A stretch of DNA of 64,000 bases, taken from the NCBI GenBank assembly GCA_029215795.1, contig JARDYH010000001.1:395597154-395661153 (forward strand), read 5' to 3'. Made by a program: the position numbers and the translations under genes. Every line of letters starts with the position of its first letter. The first letter of the stretch is position 1. Source of the DNA: Anniella stebbinsi (taxonomy: Eukaryota; Chordata; Lepidosauria; Squamata; Anniellidae). Below the pieces are notes generated by a model that was not told where the DNA came from, ran no database searches, and saw only the letters and a list, made by a program, of their open reading frames with translations. Positions 9,291 through 21,310 of this stretch are shown one piece after another.

Positions 9291-9439
9291 AAATCCAAGT
9301 AGCAATTCACGAAACACACAAAGAACGGATTTTACATAATCGGTGCATTCCCAGTTCTTCCTTGGTATCCACGGGAGACCCGTAGACAGTGACTTTTTAG
9401 TTATAGGCTGGGGAGAGGAAGGAGCTCTTCCAAAATGGG

Positions 9440-9835
9440 CAGGCTATAGAAATAGGGTGTGGCCAGCTGAAAAAGAGGACAGGGCTCCTACAACTCAAGG
9501 CGATGCAGAGTAAAAGTAAAATCAAACAAAACAACGCAACAAAAACCGTGACAAAAAGACAGAGATGAAAACTTCAAGGACAGTACAATCAATAAGCCAT
9601 GCTAAAGCCAGAGAGCAGCATTATCCATGAAAAGCTTGGCAGAATAAGGTCATCTTTACCAAGAGAGGGAGTGAAACTAACCTGCCCACAGATGGGTTAC
9701 CATCAACTTCACCTCCCTAGTTGGTGGCACCTGGACAATGAACCCAAATGACAAACTACACTTGCTGAAATTCCTTCTTCCATACAAGCATGGAATTCTT
9801 TAACACAGCTGTTAAAGGCAGGGGAGTCCTGTCTT
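9440..9835. repeat. Fragments of fold-back family C
   Basis: GAGGACAGGGCTCCTACAAC near 9,475 and 'cttgctgaaattccttcttcc ... cagctgttaaaggcaggggagtcctg' near 9,760-9,830 are pieces of the element seen whole at 33,242-33,550. The DNA between is unassigned. Confidence 0.45.
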
Positions 9836-11019
9836 CATTTTCACTGGGAGATAGGAAGAGCCCCTCTGCAGTGAAAAGGATGACCCCTTCCCACTCTTTC
9901 GCCAAGGGAGATATCAAAATGGCACCAACAGACACAAATGCATCTCTCCCAGTCGAACTAGTGACTCAAAGGACTGGAAGGAGAAGCTATGATAAATTTC
10001 TCTGCACTCATTCCTCCCTGGGGCTTATGCTATGCCTGGTGAGGCTTCACCGCCAAAAGTACAATACAATACAAGATATTCATCATAAACATCCATTTGT
10101 TAAATATAATATTTTACATCTAGATTTTGTTTCCCCCTAACATCTCTGAATCATCCATTAGTGGGAACGTTGTACATTCCCAGTTGAAATGGGAGACTGT
10201 AAAACCAGGTTTTTGCAGGCAGAATTAAAACCAGCATTTCCTCCATCATTATGATTATGATTGTTTTACTAAAGCGATTTTGTCTCGAGTTGAAAGGAAA
10301 CTTTCCCCTCCTTTCTTTGTTCATGTAAAAACTGTCCTCATGAGATGAAAATGAGAGACATGGCCAAAGGGAATGAAAGATCAGCATTCGGTTTGTCAAA
10401 TTGAAGAGTGGGAAGGTGCCCTAGAGGTCACCTAGTCCACCCCCAAGCCAGGATCTACAAAGCAGGATGCAGCTACAGCAGGGGTGAGCAATGTGGTACT
10501 TCTTGGCAGCGATGCACCTTCAGACACCTTTCTTGGCACCAGCCAAGGTATCGTACCCCTCCTGGGGCGGGGGGAGAACACATTTTCTTACTGGCAGCTG
10601 AGATTGCTGTGAAACATGTTTCTGTTGGTGCTGAGAGCTGTGGGTTCAGTGTGTTGGGGTTCAGACCCCACCTCTGCCCTGGATTCAGTCATTTGGGCAG
10701 GTCCTTTGTGAATAGCTGCACCTCCCATGGCAGCCATGCTTTGGTGGTGCCCAGGACAGATTCTTGGATAGCCAAATCTGCCAATTGGAAGGATGAGCAA
10801 TGTGCAGAGTGAGAGGAATCCTTAATGTTATCTTTGATCAAAGACTGGAGATAACGGGGGGGGGGGCTCTCCCCACTTCCTACTCATGCCTTGTTTATCT
10901 TCCAGGGGGCTGGCCTTGGGAGAAGGGAGGAGTTTGGGAAGGGTGTGTGTCCATGGATGGAATCCAAGCCTCATGGTCTTGGACGTATGGTGCTGAAAGG
11001 CAGACAGAGGCACATCCAT

Positions 11020-11190
11020 TGTTTATTATGGGAGATGACTTGCCATCGGTCCAGCACTGCCAGTTCTGGCTAGCTGCAGCACTCTATGGATTGGGACCTT
11101 GCCCAGTCCTCCTGCCTGAGATCCTTTTGGATGGAGACAGAAACCAAGACCTTATGCATGCAGGGCGTGGCGTTCTACCCCGGAGCTACC
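11020..11190 (-). repeat. tRNA-headed SINE, minus strand, diverged
   Basis: The complement of 11,120-11,190 shows the head (TAGCTCCGGGGTAGAACGCC, TGCATGCATAAGGTC) and the 11,020-11,110 part matches the SINE body in order. Overlapping open frames on both strands are explained by this repeat. Confidence 0.55.
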
Positions 11191-11751
11191 TTCCACTCCA
11201 AATCCACTTTTGCCTGCTCCTTTGGGTACCAACACGAGGGGGATCTGGAATGCAGCAAAGGGGAACAATTCCCAGCATGGATTCAAGTACAGCTTCAGAT
11301 GCTCCCAGCTTGGAGCTGGAGCCTGGTGTGTTGTGGGGGTTGGGCAGGGAAATGTTTCTTGGTAATTTATGGGCATTTCTCTCATTCCGTAAAGCAGCCG
11401 TCCGTCCGCATGCTGCATAAAGAATCTCTAAAAGCTGTGGGCTATTCATTTATTTTGGCCTCCAAGGCCAACAAACCACTTGCACAGAGATCCCTACACA
11501 CACACACCCTGCCAACATCAGCAGCTGGTTTTGGGCAGTCCCAACTTTTGTGTTAAAACTAGGCTCCAAAAAGCTGATCGGGGGGGGGGGGGGAAACGGA
11601 GAAGAGAAAGGGAGCCCAAAAGAGGCAGATGGCATGGAGAGATGAGGCCATGGAGGTTGCCTTCACTTCACCCCAAGCCCAACTTTTTCTTTAGGTTACC
11701 TGTTTCTCATGGATCATTGGCTCAGCTTCCCCTTTGTTTTGGGGGTACTGT

Positions 11752-11842
11752 TCAGCACCTTGGATAGCATCTTCAGAGTTCTGACTGAAATGCAGAGCGG
11801 ATTTGCCTCCCCGTGACATCGGAGCCACCAGCCTCCACTGGG
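11752..11842. mobile_element. hAT-like MITE (family B), one half
   Basis: Reads TCAGCACCTTGGATAGC, 'cttcagagttctgactgaaa', then GACATCGGAGCCACCAGCCT and ends CCACTG. This is the right half of the full element at 49,673-49,895. Confidence 0.65.
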
Positions 11843-12236
11843 CTTTGTTCTGCACTTCCTCCTCGCACTCTATGGAGCTGTCTCCAAGAAGCAGGAGCCT
11901 GGCCACCTCTTCTTGACCAAAGCTCCAGAACCTGCCCACTGTGATAGCCATTGGCTACAAACAGTAAAAGCTTGAAATAATAAAGTTGCCCAGGCCCAAC
12001 CAACCGAAACTTTTTCACCAAGACAACTGGCGTTGCAAAGAGCCGTCATGCCAACCACATTACGAAGGGGTCTGGAGGGCATGTGAATCTGCCTACGGGG
12101 AAAACGCATCTCAGACCATCCAGTCCTCTGTGCTCCAAAGCTATCTGCAGCTCGGTTTCCCGGCATGGGGAGGGGTGGTTATTTTCCCCTCTCCCCTCTT
12201 CCTCCTCCTCCTCTATCCTCCAGCTATGCCTAATCC

Positions 12237-12240
12237 CTCT

Positions 12241-12271
<31 letters not shown>

Positions 12272-12284
12272 ACACACACACACA
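12237..12284. repeat. (CT)n(GC)n(AC)n compound microsatellite
   Basis: About 13 CT units switch to a short CG/GC run and then AC units. Confidence 0.95.
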
Positions 12285-12319
12285 GGCACAAGAAACGGAT
12301 CCCCTCCACATCTCCATCG

Positions 12320-12620
12320 AGATCAGCAGGAGGCATTTTGCAACCACTTAAGTGGGATGTAGATAAAGCGGTCCCGGGAGCCGCCGCTGGAGAAGTCTTG
12401 GATCCAGCAGTAGTGCTCAAGAACCGCTCCCCGCGAGACGCAGCAGGGAGAGTTGAAGAGCGGCAAAAGCACGATTGAAATCCCGTATGTGCAAGGAACA
12501 ACGCGATCACGAGGGCGGCTGCTCTGTCTTCGCCCGCCCGCCCGCCCACGCACCCACACCCAGTCCCATTTCATGCAAGTCCTCTGAAACAGGCCACACG
12601 GAAGGGGGGGGGGTGTACGT
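12320..12620. promoter_or_regulatory. CpG-rich patch inside intron 2 (possible alternative promoter)
   Basis: CpG dinucleotides are much denser than in surrounding DNA (CGGTCCCGGGAGCCGCCG, CTCCCCGCGAGACG, four CGCC-type units near 12,530-12,545). Overlapping open frames exist on both strands. The minus one includes LEHYCWIQDFSSGG, which I do not recognise. It could be an internal CpG island, a promoter of an antisense or short isoform transcript, or GC-rich chance. No TATA or splice evidence settles it. Confidence 0.3.
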
Positions 12621-13299
12621 GAAGGTAGCGTGCCTTTGCAGAGAACAAGCTAATCAAAGATTTGCATCTCTTCTGCGGAGTCAATTTCCGGGCCACCAAA
12701 TGCATGGGGATATTGAGTCCCGCAGCCCAAGCCTTGGAGGAGGAAGGGGAATTGGAATGTCTGAGTCACAAACTTCGCTCGTCAACAGCGAGGGCTCAAA
12801 AACCTTCTTGGGAGAGAGGCGTAAAGCATCCAGAGAGGCGTGAAGCATCCACAGCTCACGCCCACCCTGCCCCAGCTGCCCCAGCTGCATGCGCAACTTC
12901 CATCTCTGCTCCCACAAAGGAGGGGCGTCGGGCCCGTTGGAGCCTTCTCCTCTGATCCTGGTGCATGCAGAGCGGCCCTTTCTCCCCACCCTACCTTTCC
13001 TCCTGCATCCTTGTCAGCTCTGGACTGGCATAGATTTAAGCTGGGCATCGCCTCGGCTTTGCACATGCTCACACAGCCCATGCCCACGCGGAAAGGGAAT
13101 GTGCACAATCCGAGCGAACCACCAACGCGTCAGGTTTGGCAGGTCTCGGGAAACACTGCGGGGGTCCGTTGCACAGATGCTGAATTGTAAACATAAGAAA
13201 CGCTCTCATAAGCAGGGGGGGATGCAATGCCAACAAGGTGGAATCCAGCCTTTCCCTCGTGCAAAAGGGATAGTGCTTCAGCCATGAACCAAGGAGGAG

Positions 13300-14060
13300 A
13301 CCTGAGTTCAAATCCTCACTCAGTGGCCCTCCTTCATCATGCCTAAATACAGATTCCTTTGAAATCTTCCTCCCTGAACTGCCATTGCTGAAGTCACTGG
13401 AGGGAGAAGAGATAGCAGCCCTTCGTTGTACTTAGTTCCAGCCGCATGACCTCAGAATACTATCTGCTGGACTTTGCAACTAGTGTCTAGGTTTGCTTTT
13501 TTCCTTCTCCCTCCCAATCCCTTTTCCTTTTGTGTCATGTTTTTTAGATCATAAGTCTGTGGGCAGGGACTACTTTGTTTCTGAAGTTTGAAAGCTGCAC
13601 TGGGAGCCTTTTTTTGGCTGAAAAGCGAGATAAAGAAGCTTTAAATAATATGCACACATATGTACATGAACCCATGAAATTCTCATGCTGTTTTCTACTG
13701 TCTCTATATGCCAGAAGATGGAATATTGGTGAAAACAGAGGATCATGCCATCATGTTTTAAGAATTGGGGGAAGCATTCCTAACCTTCTGTAAAACATTA
13801 TTTATTTTTTTAAAAATATAAATGTAGACAATTTCAGGAAATGTTTATGTTTGTACCATAGCTGGCACTTTTCATTCTGTTGGGTTTATATTGATCTAAT
13901 TTTTTTTTTTAGAAATATTTTATATATGTCCTTCTTAAATAAATAAGCTCCTTTATGTACAGGGCACTTTTTAATAACTCCACCAAATTTGTTACAGCTC
14001 CATCTATGGTTGGAGTACCATTAATTTTACCACCACCCAAAAAGGAAGGGTTGTGATGTA
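13300..14060. other. Unassigned intronic sequence
   Basis: Mixed unique-looking DNA, becoming AT-rich at 13,790-13,960. A LINE-tail-like word near 13,550 ('ggcagggactactttgtt') hints at an old repeat. No exon is seen. Confidence 0.35.
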
Positions 14061-14062
14061 TG

Positions 14063-14081
14063 CGTGTGTGTGTGTGTGTGT
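14063..14081. repeat. (GT)n microsatellite
   Basis: Nine to ten GT units. Confidence 0.9.
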
Positions 14082-14340
14082 TTAAAAGAAAAAGAAGAAT
14101 AATCCTGTTTCATGTTCCAAATCAAATTAGATGAACCGTTTTAAGACAAATGCCCAAGTTCAATTGCAAAAGGCAATAGCCTAAGCTTGGGGTGGGAAAC
14201 CTGTAGCCCAGATGCTGTGGTGTTACTCTTGCACTCTGAATCACTATTCTGGGAATTGCTTGCTGTTCCATTTCATGTGTGAATGAGTATGGGTGTTTGT
14301 GTGGAGAGAGAGAGAGAGAGAGAGAATGAGTTGGCACAAT

Positions 14341-14669
14341 GAGCTCTTCTACATGAGGCCTTTATTGTGCACTTGTCATTTCCAACTCATGGTTGTTTAT
14401 GGGTTCTTTAGATGGTGACATGACTCTCCACTGTCACTTCTGTTTTTCACTTTTGGCATGGGTTTAGAGCAATATTATGTGTGAAAGCAACCCCCCCCCC
14501 TCTTTTCTGCTTGTGTGATTGTGCTATTCTGCTAAACCACAGTGCCACCTAGAGGTTATGTAGCAGAAAAGCTGGAAAGATAACACTTTTTGTGTTGTAC
14601 TCAGATTTCAATTCTGCGACAAAACCAAAAGTAGATACAGGGGATTAACAGCCTCGTGTAGAAAAGCTC
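14341..14669. mobile_element. MITE with GAGCTTTTCTACA terminal inverted repeats (family K), copy 1
   Basis: The ends GAGCTCTTCTACATGAGG and CCTCGTGTAGAAAAGCTC are inverted partners at 16 of 18 positions. It is 329 bases long. A second copy of the same family in inverted internal order lies at 55,455-55,812, with shared interior words (GCCACCTAGAGGT / ACCTCTAGGTGGC). There is no coding capacity. Confidence 0.75.
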
Positions 14670-15399
14670 AGAGAGAGAAAGAGCTATGAAACTCTGCAGT
14701 GCTGCAAACTCGATTCATGATCGCAGCTGATAGTGGTCCCTGATTGACCTCCCCCAACATCCGTTCATAGGAAAAAGGTTCTCCAACCTGGTCTAAACCA
14801 TGAAGAGGAAATACTGAGGAAAGCCACAAAGCAAGTCCGAGAAGCAAATCTCCATCATAGTGTTACATGATTTCTGCTTGGCTGCTCTAAATTCTGGTTT
14901 CAGGAGCGCTACGAATTACTCCATTTTTTGCTCAGTCACATCACCTCTCCATTTTTGTTGAAAGAAAGGTAATCCTACTTCTAACACCAGTCTTGCACCC
15001 TCCTTACTGCCCCCAAATGGCGTGAAGTTCCAGGGGAGCACTTTAGCCTCTTTTAGATGAAACCGAGGAGTTATGGCAATGTTGTAACATTGGCTTTATA
15101 TGTAAATATACAAGTAGAACATGACAACAGCCACTCCTACTGAGCAGCAGATCTCCTACACCATCACAGATCTCTGACTCCAAGAAAGGCCCAGCCTGTC
15201 CAAAGTACTTTTAGCCAACTCCCCCCCCTCTCTCTCCCCCCTCCCTCTGCATCTTCCAAACTGCAAACTGATGTTTCTTCCCTGATACATCCTCCCTGTT
15301 CTCTTAGCTGTTGGGAGTTCTAAACCAGACTAACAAGCTAAGACCTCTGGAACTCATTACCAAAGAAAGCTTTGAGATGTTTCTCCGCAGCCACTGGGG

Positions 15400-15590
15400 T
15401 CGAATGGAAAAGAAATAGCAGCCAGAGACACATTCTCTGGTCTGGAGCAAGTTGCTCCCTCAGTTTCCCACCTGTAAAATGGGAACAAGAGTGATCTCCC
15501 ACACAGGGTTGATGTGGAGAGGTACAGTCTTCACGAAGTGAGACACTTTGGAAATGAGAAGGCTTGTAGAAGTAACAAATTATAGGAAGT
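15400..15590 (+). repeat. MIR-like CORE-SINE fragment
   Basis: Contains CCTCAGTTTCCCACCTGTAA, 'aatgggaaca', 'cacagggttgatgtgg' and a following 'gacactttggaaatgag', in the order known for MIR-type SINEs (CTCAGTTTCC..CTGTAAAATGGG..CAGGGTTGTTGTG). Confidence 0.6.
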
Positions 15591-15824
15591 GCAGTAAACA
15601 AGCTTGATGTTTATGAAAAGGCTCAGCAGGCGGCTATGGAGAGAAACCTTTTTAACCAATATAATATATATGCAGAACACTGGGATCTGTTTAGTGATTA
15701 ATACATTTCTCTTCATGCGAAAGGGTTCTTAGATTAGGAGCTTTCTTTTTGATATTTCTTTAAGGCTTTCCCCCTTCTGGGGTGCACTTGTCCAGTATAC
15801 CTCTCTGCAGGTACATAGTAAACG

Positions 15825-16110
15825 TAGGAAAAGCCTCACTGGATCAGACCAAAGCGCTCTTTAGTCCCATAGTGGTCCAACAGATGATATGTGAAAGTTC
15901 ACAAGTAGGACATGAACACAATGACATCCTCCTGCTTGAATTCTCCAGCAACTGATACTGAATGGAATTCAGCCTCTGATCCTGGAGCTAGTATATAGCC
16001 ATCATGACTACTAGCCATGGAGAGAGCCTTCACCTCCATGAATTTGTCTAAAGCCATCTAAGTTGGTGGCCATCACCACATCCTGCAGAAGCAAATTCCC
16101 TTGTTTAACC
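15825..16110 (-). repeat. CR1-like LINE 3' fragment (family R), minus strand
   Basis: The plus strand shows the reverse complement of the family: CACTGGATCAGACCAAAG, 'tagccatcatgactactagcc', 'aaattcccttgttta'. Other copies are at 20,715-20,965, 42,935-43,325 and 61,325-61,610 (minus), and 28,250-28,415, 37,965-38,335 and 45,245-45,800 (plus). Confidence 0.55.
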
Positions 16111-16744
16111 ATGTGCCGTGGGGGGGGGAGGGGGAAGTGGGTTACAAGAAGTATTTGCTATCAATAAAGAGGCAGCCAGAGTGAACACTTGACTATCAAC
16201 AAAGTCTCAGGAACTTTCTGAAGCTCTGTGACTCTCCTTCTCTCTCCTTTTCTGTTTCCTGTTGTGCTGAGTCACTTCCTGGTTGCTTTCCCCTCCATCT
16301 GTGTCCCTGAAATATTCCTCCCATCTGCTTTCCACACTCTCTCCTGTAGTTCCACCTATATTTATTTACAAGTTGCTCCTCTAGGATTCTAGCAAGAATC
16401 AGGCTGCATGTTGGCAGGCTCACCTGTCCATCCTCAGAATGGAAAGATGGGCATTCATTCCCCACTTCCTTCCTTTAGGAGATGCAGGCATCTCCACCAT
16501 GACGAAGAAGATACGATTTCCCTGCATCTGCCATTGCTTCTGGCCTCCTGAGATGACCCTCACCGAGAAGGAAACCAAACAAGCTGCCTTGTCATGCCCA
16601 CACATGCTGCTACAGAGGGAAATTTCTAGCAATGGCCTAAGAGCCAAGGCTCTAGTATATGGTGGTCACTTACCTATGGTCGCAAAAGAGGAAAGCATTG
16701 CCAAAAGCAGAGGACAAAAAAGGACACACATTGGAATCAAATAA

Positions 16745-17015
16745 GCATAGACTAATTTATAAGTATAGATGCAAATTTAGAAATAATTACTGTAATGTAA
16801 ATAAAAGTATACATTATTAGAAATAATCTATCTCACCATGATGGGGATTATGGCCAGTTGACTTGTGAGCCTGCTCAGTTGGCTGTCCAGGCGCTCCCTG
16901 TGGATGGACAAGAACCCCTGCTGTTCTCCTTTCTTAAGGTTCTGGATTTGGGCTAAAGCAGCACTTCAAACAGAGGACTGTCCCCTGTAAAGAAGGACCC
17001 ACGTCCACCACATGG
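16745..17015. repeat. Dispersed repeat (family H), copy
   Basis: GATGCAAATTTAGAAATAAT, then CTCAGTTGGCTG and 'cttcaaacagaggactgtcc'. It is comparable with 5,055-5,340 and 54,536-55,320. Confidence 0.5.
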
Positions 17016-17029
17016 CAACTTGGCTCATT

Positions 17030-17470
17030 TCCCCGTGAAGAAGCTCAAACCTCACAGCGATACATTGATGCACATTCAGTGTGCTAAGCACAATGTGCCG
17101 TCGTGGGGGGAAATCATCGACGGCGCCACCTGATCCATCCCACGTTTGGAGACGGAGTGGTCAGGAGCCCGGCTCCGCTTCGTGATCACCGCCTCGCGGT
17201 TATTTTGCCATGAAGCCATAGAGTCACATGAGCCTGCAGGGCGTGGGTACGCCTGGCCGGCTGATGCCGCTGGCTCCCTTCACACCGCGCATGCCGTGCC
17301 TGTGTGTTTCCACGGCAACAGAGGCAGCGCAGCCTTGCTCCCTGCATAAGGAATGCCTGTAATTAGATCCGCGGCCACTGCTGTCAATCCTCGTTTAACA
17401 GCCTCCCATTTAACTCCTGGCTCCAGTAATTAGGGTTTACTAAACAGAATGTCAGGCAATTAGAACAGCA
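17030..17470. promoter_or_regulatory. Low-repeat island with TAATTA motifs and an RFX-like site
   Basis: GC-rich first half (CATCGACGGCGCCACC) and a second half rich in AATTAG words (GTAATTAGATCC, CAGTAATTAGGG, GGCAATTAGAAC). An RFX-type X-box GTTTCCACGGCAAC lies at 17,306-17,319. No repeat family is recognised. The pattern suggests a conserved regulatory element in CELF6 intron 2, but this is inference. Confidence 0.35.
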
Positions 17471-18174
17471 GGTCAATGGCTTCCTGTGTCACCTCTTTCA
17501 AGGCAGGAAGCAAAGCCTCCTTCCAGCCAGCTCTACCCCGGGGCCAGGGGCACCCTAAGGTGCTCCATATGAGCAACAACCCTAGAGGAGGAGAAGGGCC
17601 TCTGAGGCCGTGCCCATCGTAGGTTGGATCAGAGGCACTGCGTTTACCCTTTGGGGTTGCAGTCGTGACACAGGAACGTTGTCTATCAAAAATAAACAAA
17701 CAGGCTCCGATTTGCAGTCAGAGAAGTGAGGGAGACACCATGTGGCAGGGAAGCAGAACCTGAGACCCAGGGGGAAAAACACTCCCTTTCCCTTAACCAC
17801 TGGTGGTTGGCTGGTCTCACAGTTTGGGTGCAGTTTAGCTTCTCCCATTCTGAAAGGTTGATATGCCTCTGCCAAGACTTAGTTACTGGCAGGAAGACCT
17901 TGAAGCTACACTCAGCTGGTACTTTGGCTCTGCTACTTTTGGGCCCACCCACCACTGGAATAAGAGGCTCTGCTCTCTGTCCTATGGTATGATGCAACCC
18001 TCCCCAGGACTATACCACTTGAGAAAGCAAGTGCAGGAATCGCATAGCTGGATGTTTAAAACGCGCAATCCCATGTTGTTGTTATAACCAAAACCAAAAC
18101 CAAACAACAAAACAACCCTTCAAAGAGAAGGCTAGGCTAGAAGTCTTCTTTCTGACTCTCTGCTTTTCAATGAA

Positions 18175-18310
18175 CAGGGCCGGCCCTACCATTAGACAGA
18201 GTGAGGCATCTGCCTCAGGCGGCAGTTGCTGAGGGGCATGGAATGGATAGAGCTGTATGAGTTATGTGACCTTCTCTGCACGCCTTAAGCTATCCTGCTG
18301 CCCTCAGGTG
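18175..18310. repeat. Short dispersed element with GGGCCGGCCCTACC end
   Basis: GGGCCGGCCCTACCATTAGA and 'gaggcatctgcctcaggcggc' recur in reverse complement at 51,185-51,240 (GCCTAATGGTAGGGCCGGCC). Confidence 0.5.
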
Positions 18311-19185
18311 CAGTGGAGAACCATTCATGTCTCTAGTGTTGAAATATGGTTTGGTTGACAGTCTGATCAACTTTTGTACATTGAATTGTGTTGGTGGGGG
18401 CACCTTTTTATCCCTTGCCTCGGGCAGCAAATGTTTTGGATCAGCCCTGTCAATAAACAGAGTTTTTGACATGGCAGTGGAAGGAATTCAATTATGTGAT
18501 TCCATTCTTATATCCGGAGGGGGGTGGGGCGTTTTACCACGTGCTTTTATTGAACTCATAGGCCAGTCTTTAGAATCACAGCATCTCAAATTTGGAAGTG
18601 ACGTGAAGAACCATCCTGCCAAGCTCAGTGTCTCACATCGGGTATTCTGTATATCAAACATCCCGGACAGGTAGTTGTTCAACTTTCTACTAAACAAAAA
18701 ATAGCCCTTTTATACAGATGTAGCAAAAATTGGGCAAAACCTCCGAATTCAATATTTCGCTGTTTGAATGGGAGGTTATTTTCAAAATGTTGCTTTTGAG
18801 ATCCAGCTTTGTGGAGTACTTTTAAAAATGTCAATCTGCAGTCTTGTATATTTTTTAAAAAATCAAATAATGTGATAATAGGTTTGAAAAGTGGTATACA
18901 ACCTGATTGGACTTGACTTGATTTTCTGTTCAATGATTAAAATGCCTGCTGGTTTAAGACCAGAGTTAAGGCTTACTCACATTGGCTCAAGTTCCACAAA
19001 GCCAGGAAACTGGAAGCTAAGGCTAACACTTTAATTGACATGCCCCATTGTCGGTGATTATGTTAAAGTGGCAGGGTTTCTTGTTCATTGAATGTCCCAG
19101 GCTTTTGAAAAGGAAATTTCTCCCCAAGGTATTTGAATCTGCATTCTTGCAAGTCAACCTACATGATCCATGAGATTATAAATAC
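18310..19185. other. Unassigned intronic sequence
   Basis: No recognised exon or complete repeat. 18,560-18,680 resembles diverged LINE wording. Short open frames lack splice context. Confidence 0.35.
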
Positions 19186-19380
19186 TTGGGGTGACCACAT
19201 GAAAAGGAGAACGGGGCTCCTGTATCATCAACAGTTGCAGAGAAAAGGGAATTTCAGCATGTGTCGTTTGTATGAATGCAGCACCTGGTGAAATTCCCTC
19301 TTCATCACAACAGTTAAAGCTGAAGGAATTATACTAGAGTGACCAGATACAAAACAGAGCAGGGCTCCTGCAGCTTGAGT
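19186..19380. mobile_element. Fold-back family C, partial copy
   Basis: Runs from GGTGACCACATGAAAAGGAG through 'ttcagcatgtgtcgtttgta' and 'cacctggtgaaattccctctt' to AGTGACCAGATACAAAACAG, the same order as 33,242-33,430. Confidence 0.65.
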
Positions 19381-20234
19381 GAGGATGGAAGTGTAGAGAG
19401 AGAAAGGGAGAGCAAAAGGAAAAGAACGAAGAAGATTGTTCAGGCTAGAAAGCAGTACTTTCCATTTCCCCCTTCCACTCAGCCTCTAGCCCCGCAATTT
19501 CCACCCCTCCACACCTCTTATCAGGCCCCTACAGCAGCCATTATGTGACTAGCCAAGTCCTCCATAGGAGCCATTTTGTGGTACTGCCCACAACAGTTTC
19601 TCAAATTCCCAAATGTGCCAATGGGTCCAAAAAGCTCAGGGACTATGCTGACTGGCAGAGGTCTTCCAGGGTCTCAGGCAGCGAAGTGTCCAGCCACCTG
19701 ATCCTAGCTCCGCTCCTGAGCTAGAGGTCCCCCACAGGTTGAGGCTAAGAGGGGCATCTGATCCCCACCTTCAGCATGGGCAAACTTTGCTCCCTCTTTC
19801 TCTGGGTATTCTAAGGGCCTTGCAGTAAGCTCCTGTTGGCCACTGACCACTCGCCATCCTGCCTCCCATTCCTCTGCAGCAGAGAGTGCACACGGAGCAA
19901 GGAACCCATGGGGACCCATCTGAAATCGTAAGCATTTGTTGGCAGTGTTGAGCAGAGGCACTCGAGGGTAATTAGCCCGCCTCCATCTAGCACCCTCACA
20001 AAGGAAGCAGCACTCAGAAGCAGCCTTACTGCAGCAAAACAAGCAAAATAAGTTTTCTTTAAGGTGGTATGAAGTGGTGGGGGCGGGCTATATGGACACC
20101 AAGGAAGATCGTTTCACAGAAAGACACAATGCCATGCCATGTCTTACTCAAAAATATGGGCATCTGTTTATCCTAAGCTGCTTGTTGTAGCTTCGGAGCT
20201 GGCATTTGACTTGTGTTCGGTTTACCAAGAAGAC

Positions 20235-20350
20235 CTGGTGCCCTCCAGATGTGTGGAACTACAACTCCCATCATTCCCTGGCAGCAGGGTCACCAGTGAC
20301 AGACTAAGGGTGCAATCCCATGCATGTTTAGATGGCATAGCAGCAAAACT
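20235..20350. repeat. Family A piece and 'caatcctatgcatg' piece
   Basis: CCAGATGTGTGGAACTACAA with CTCCCATCATTCCCTGG, then GTGCAATCCCATGCATGTTT. These are two adjacent short fragments. Confidence 0.5.
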
Positions 20351-20714
20351 GCAAGGAGGCTCTTGATCCGCTATGGATGCGGTCAGTCTTAAGGTAAAAT
20401 TTATTAGAACGATAGACAGACAGACAACAGGGCAATTTCGAAATCCATTTAGAGCTGAACGTTTTGACTTCCACCCTCATCAGTAGCTGTGATGTTAAAT
20501 GGATACCAAGAGTGGCAGTTTGGATCACTGGGAGATGAAAAGTCCTAAGGATAATAATAAAAAAATCCTGAGGTGTGAGTGGCAGAAAGCTTATGAATAG
20601 TCCTCCATAAGGACTACGAGTTCTGAGACTGCAGATCTAGAAGTTTTCCTTTCTGTCAAGCATGTCAGTGTCCTTTGTTTGTTGAGTTGGAAGACACTGT
20701 AAATCCGAGAGTCT

Positions 20715-20965
20715 AAGAACATAAGAAGAGCCCTGCTGGATCAGATCGAGGGTCCATCAAGTCCAGCTCTCTGTTCACACAGCGGCCAACCAGCTGTTGA
20801 TGAGGAATCCACAATCAGAACATGGTTGTTCCCCAGCAAACTGGTTTATTGCCTTTGGTACTGGAGGTAGCACATAGCCATCAGGGCTAGTGGCCATTGA
20901 TAGCCTTCTCCTATGTGCAGCTGAGTTAAAATGCCTGGCAACAGGCTGCTCTGGTTTTTTTGGGG
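20715..20965 (-). repeat. CR1-like LINE 3' fragment (family R), minus strand
   Basis: The plus strand reads AACATAAGAAGAGCCCTGCT, 'ggatcagatcgagggtccatcaagtccagc' and 'tagccatcagggctagtggcc', the reverse complement of the family-R 3' end. Confidence 0.65.
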
Positions 20966-21235
20966 GGGGGGGTAAGAATCACCGATTTGTGGTTATGGAA
21001 TCTGTTAGTCTATCTATCATATACTATAATATATGTTTTACTTCATTCTGTACACCAGATTTCTGAGCAGCTTTCAAACACAATAAAACAAGCATTGCAC
21101 CCATTAAAATGTAGCTGTATCTCCAATACTATCAACTAGATAGAACAAGCATCAATTCCCATCTAGAGCACATCTGAACAAGAAAGTCTTAGAACAGCTG
21201 TATAAAAAAAGTAGCAGTGAAGTCAAGCTAAGGGC

Positions 21236-21310
21236 ACAATCCTATGCATGTTTAGGGGCATGTTGTAGGACCTTTTTTCTGTCTAAGCATGGATAGGATT
21301 GCGCCCTACG
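21236..21310. repeat. Short palindromic 'GGCACAATCCTATGCATG' element
   Basis: GGGCACAATCCTATGCATGT at the left and GCATGGATAGGATTGCGCCC at the right are inverted partners, about 75 bases end to end. Confidence 0.6.

Noticed and set aside
10800..11556. Plus-strand open frames of 150-206 codons
   Set aside because: They run through a minus-strand SINE and share no frame conservation or splice context; two frames are open over the same DNA.
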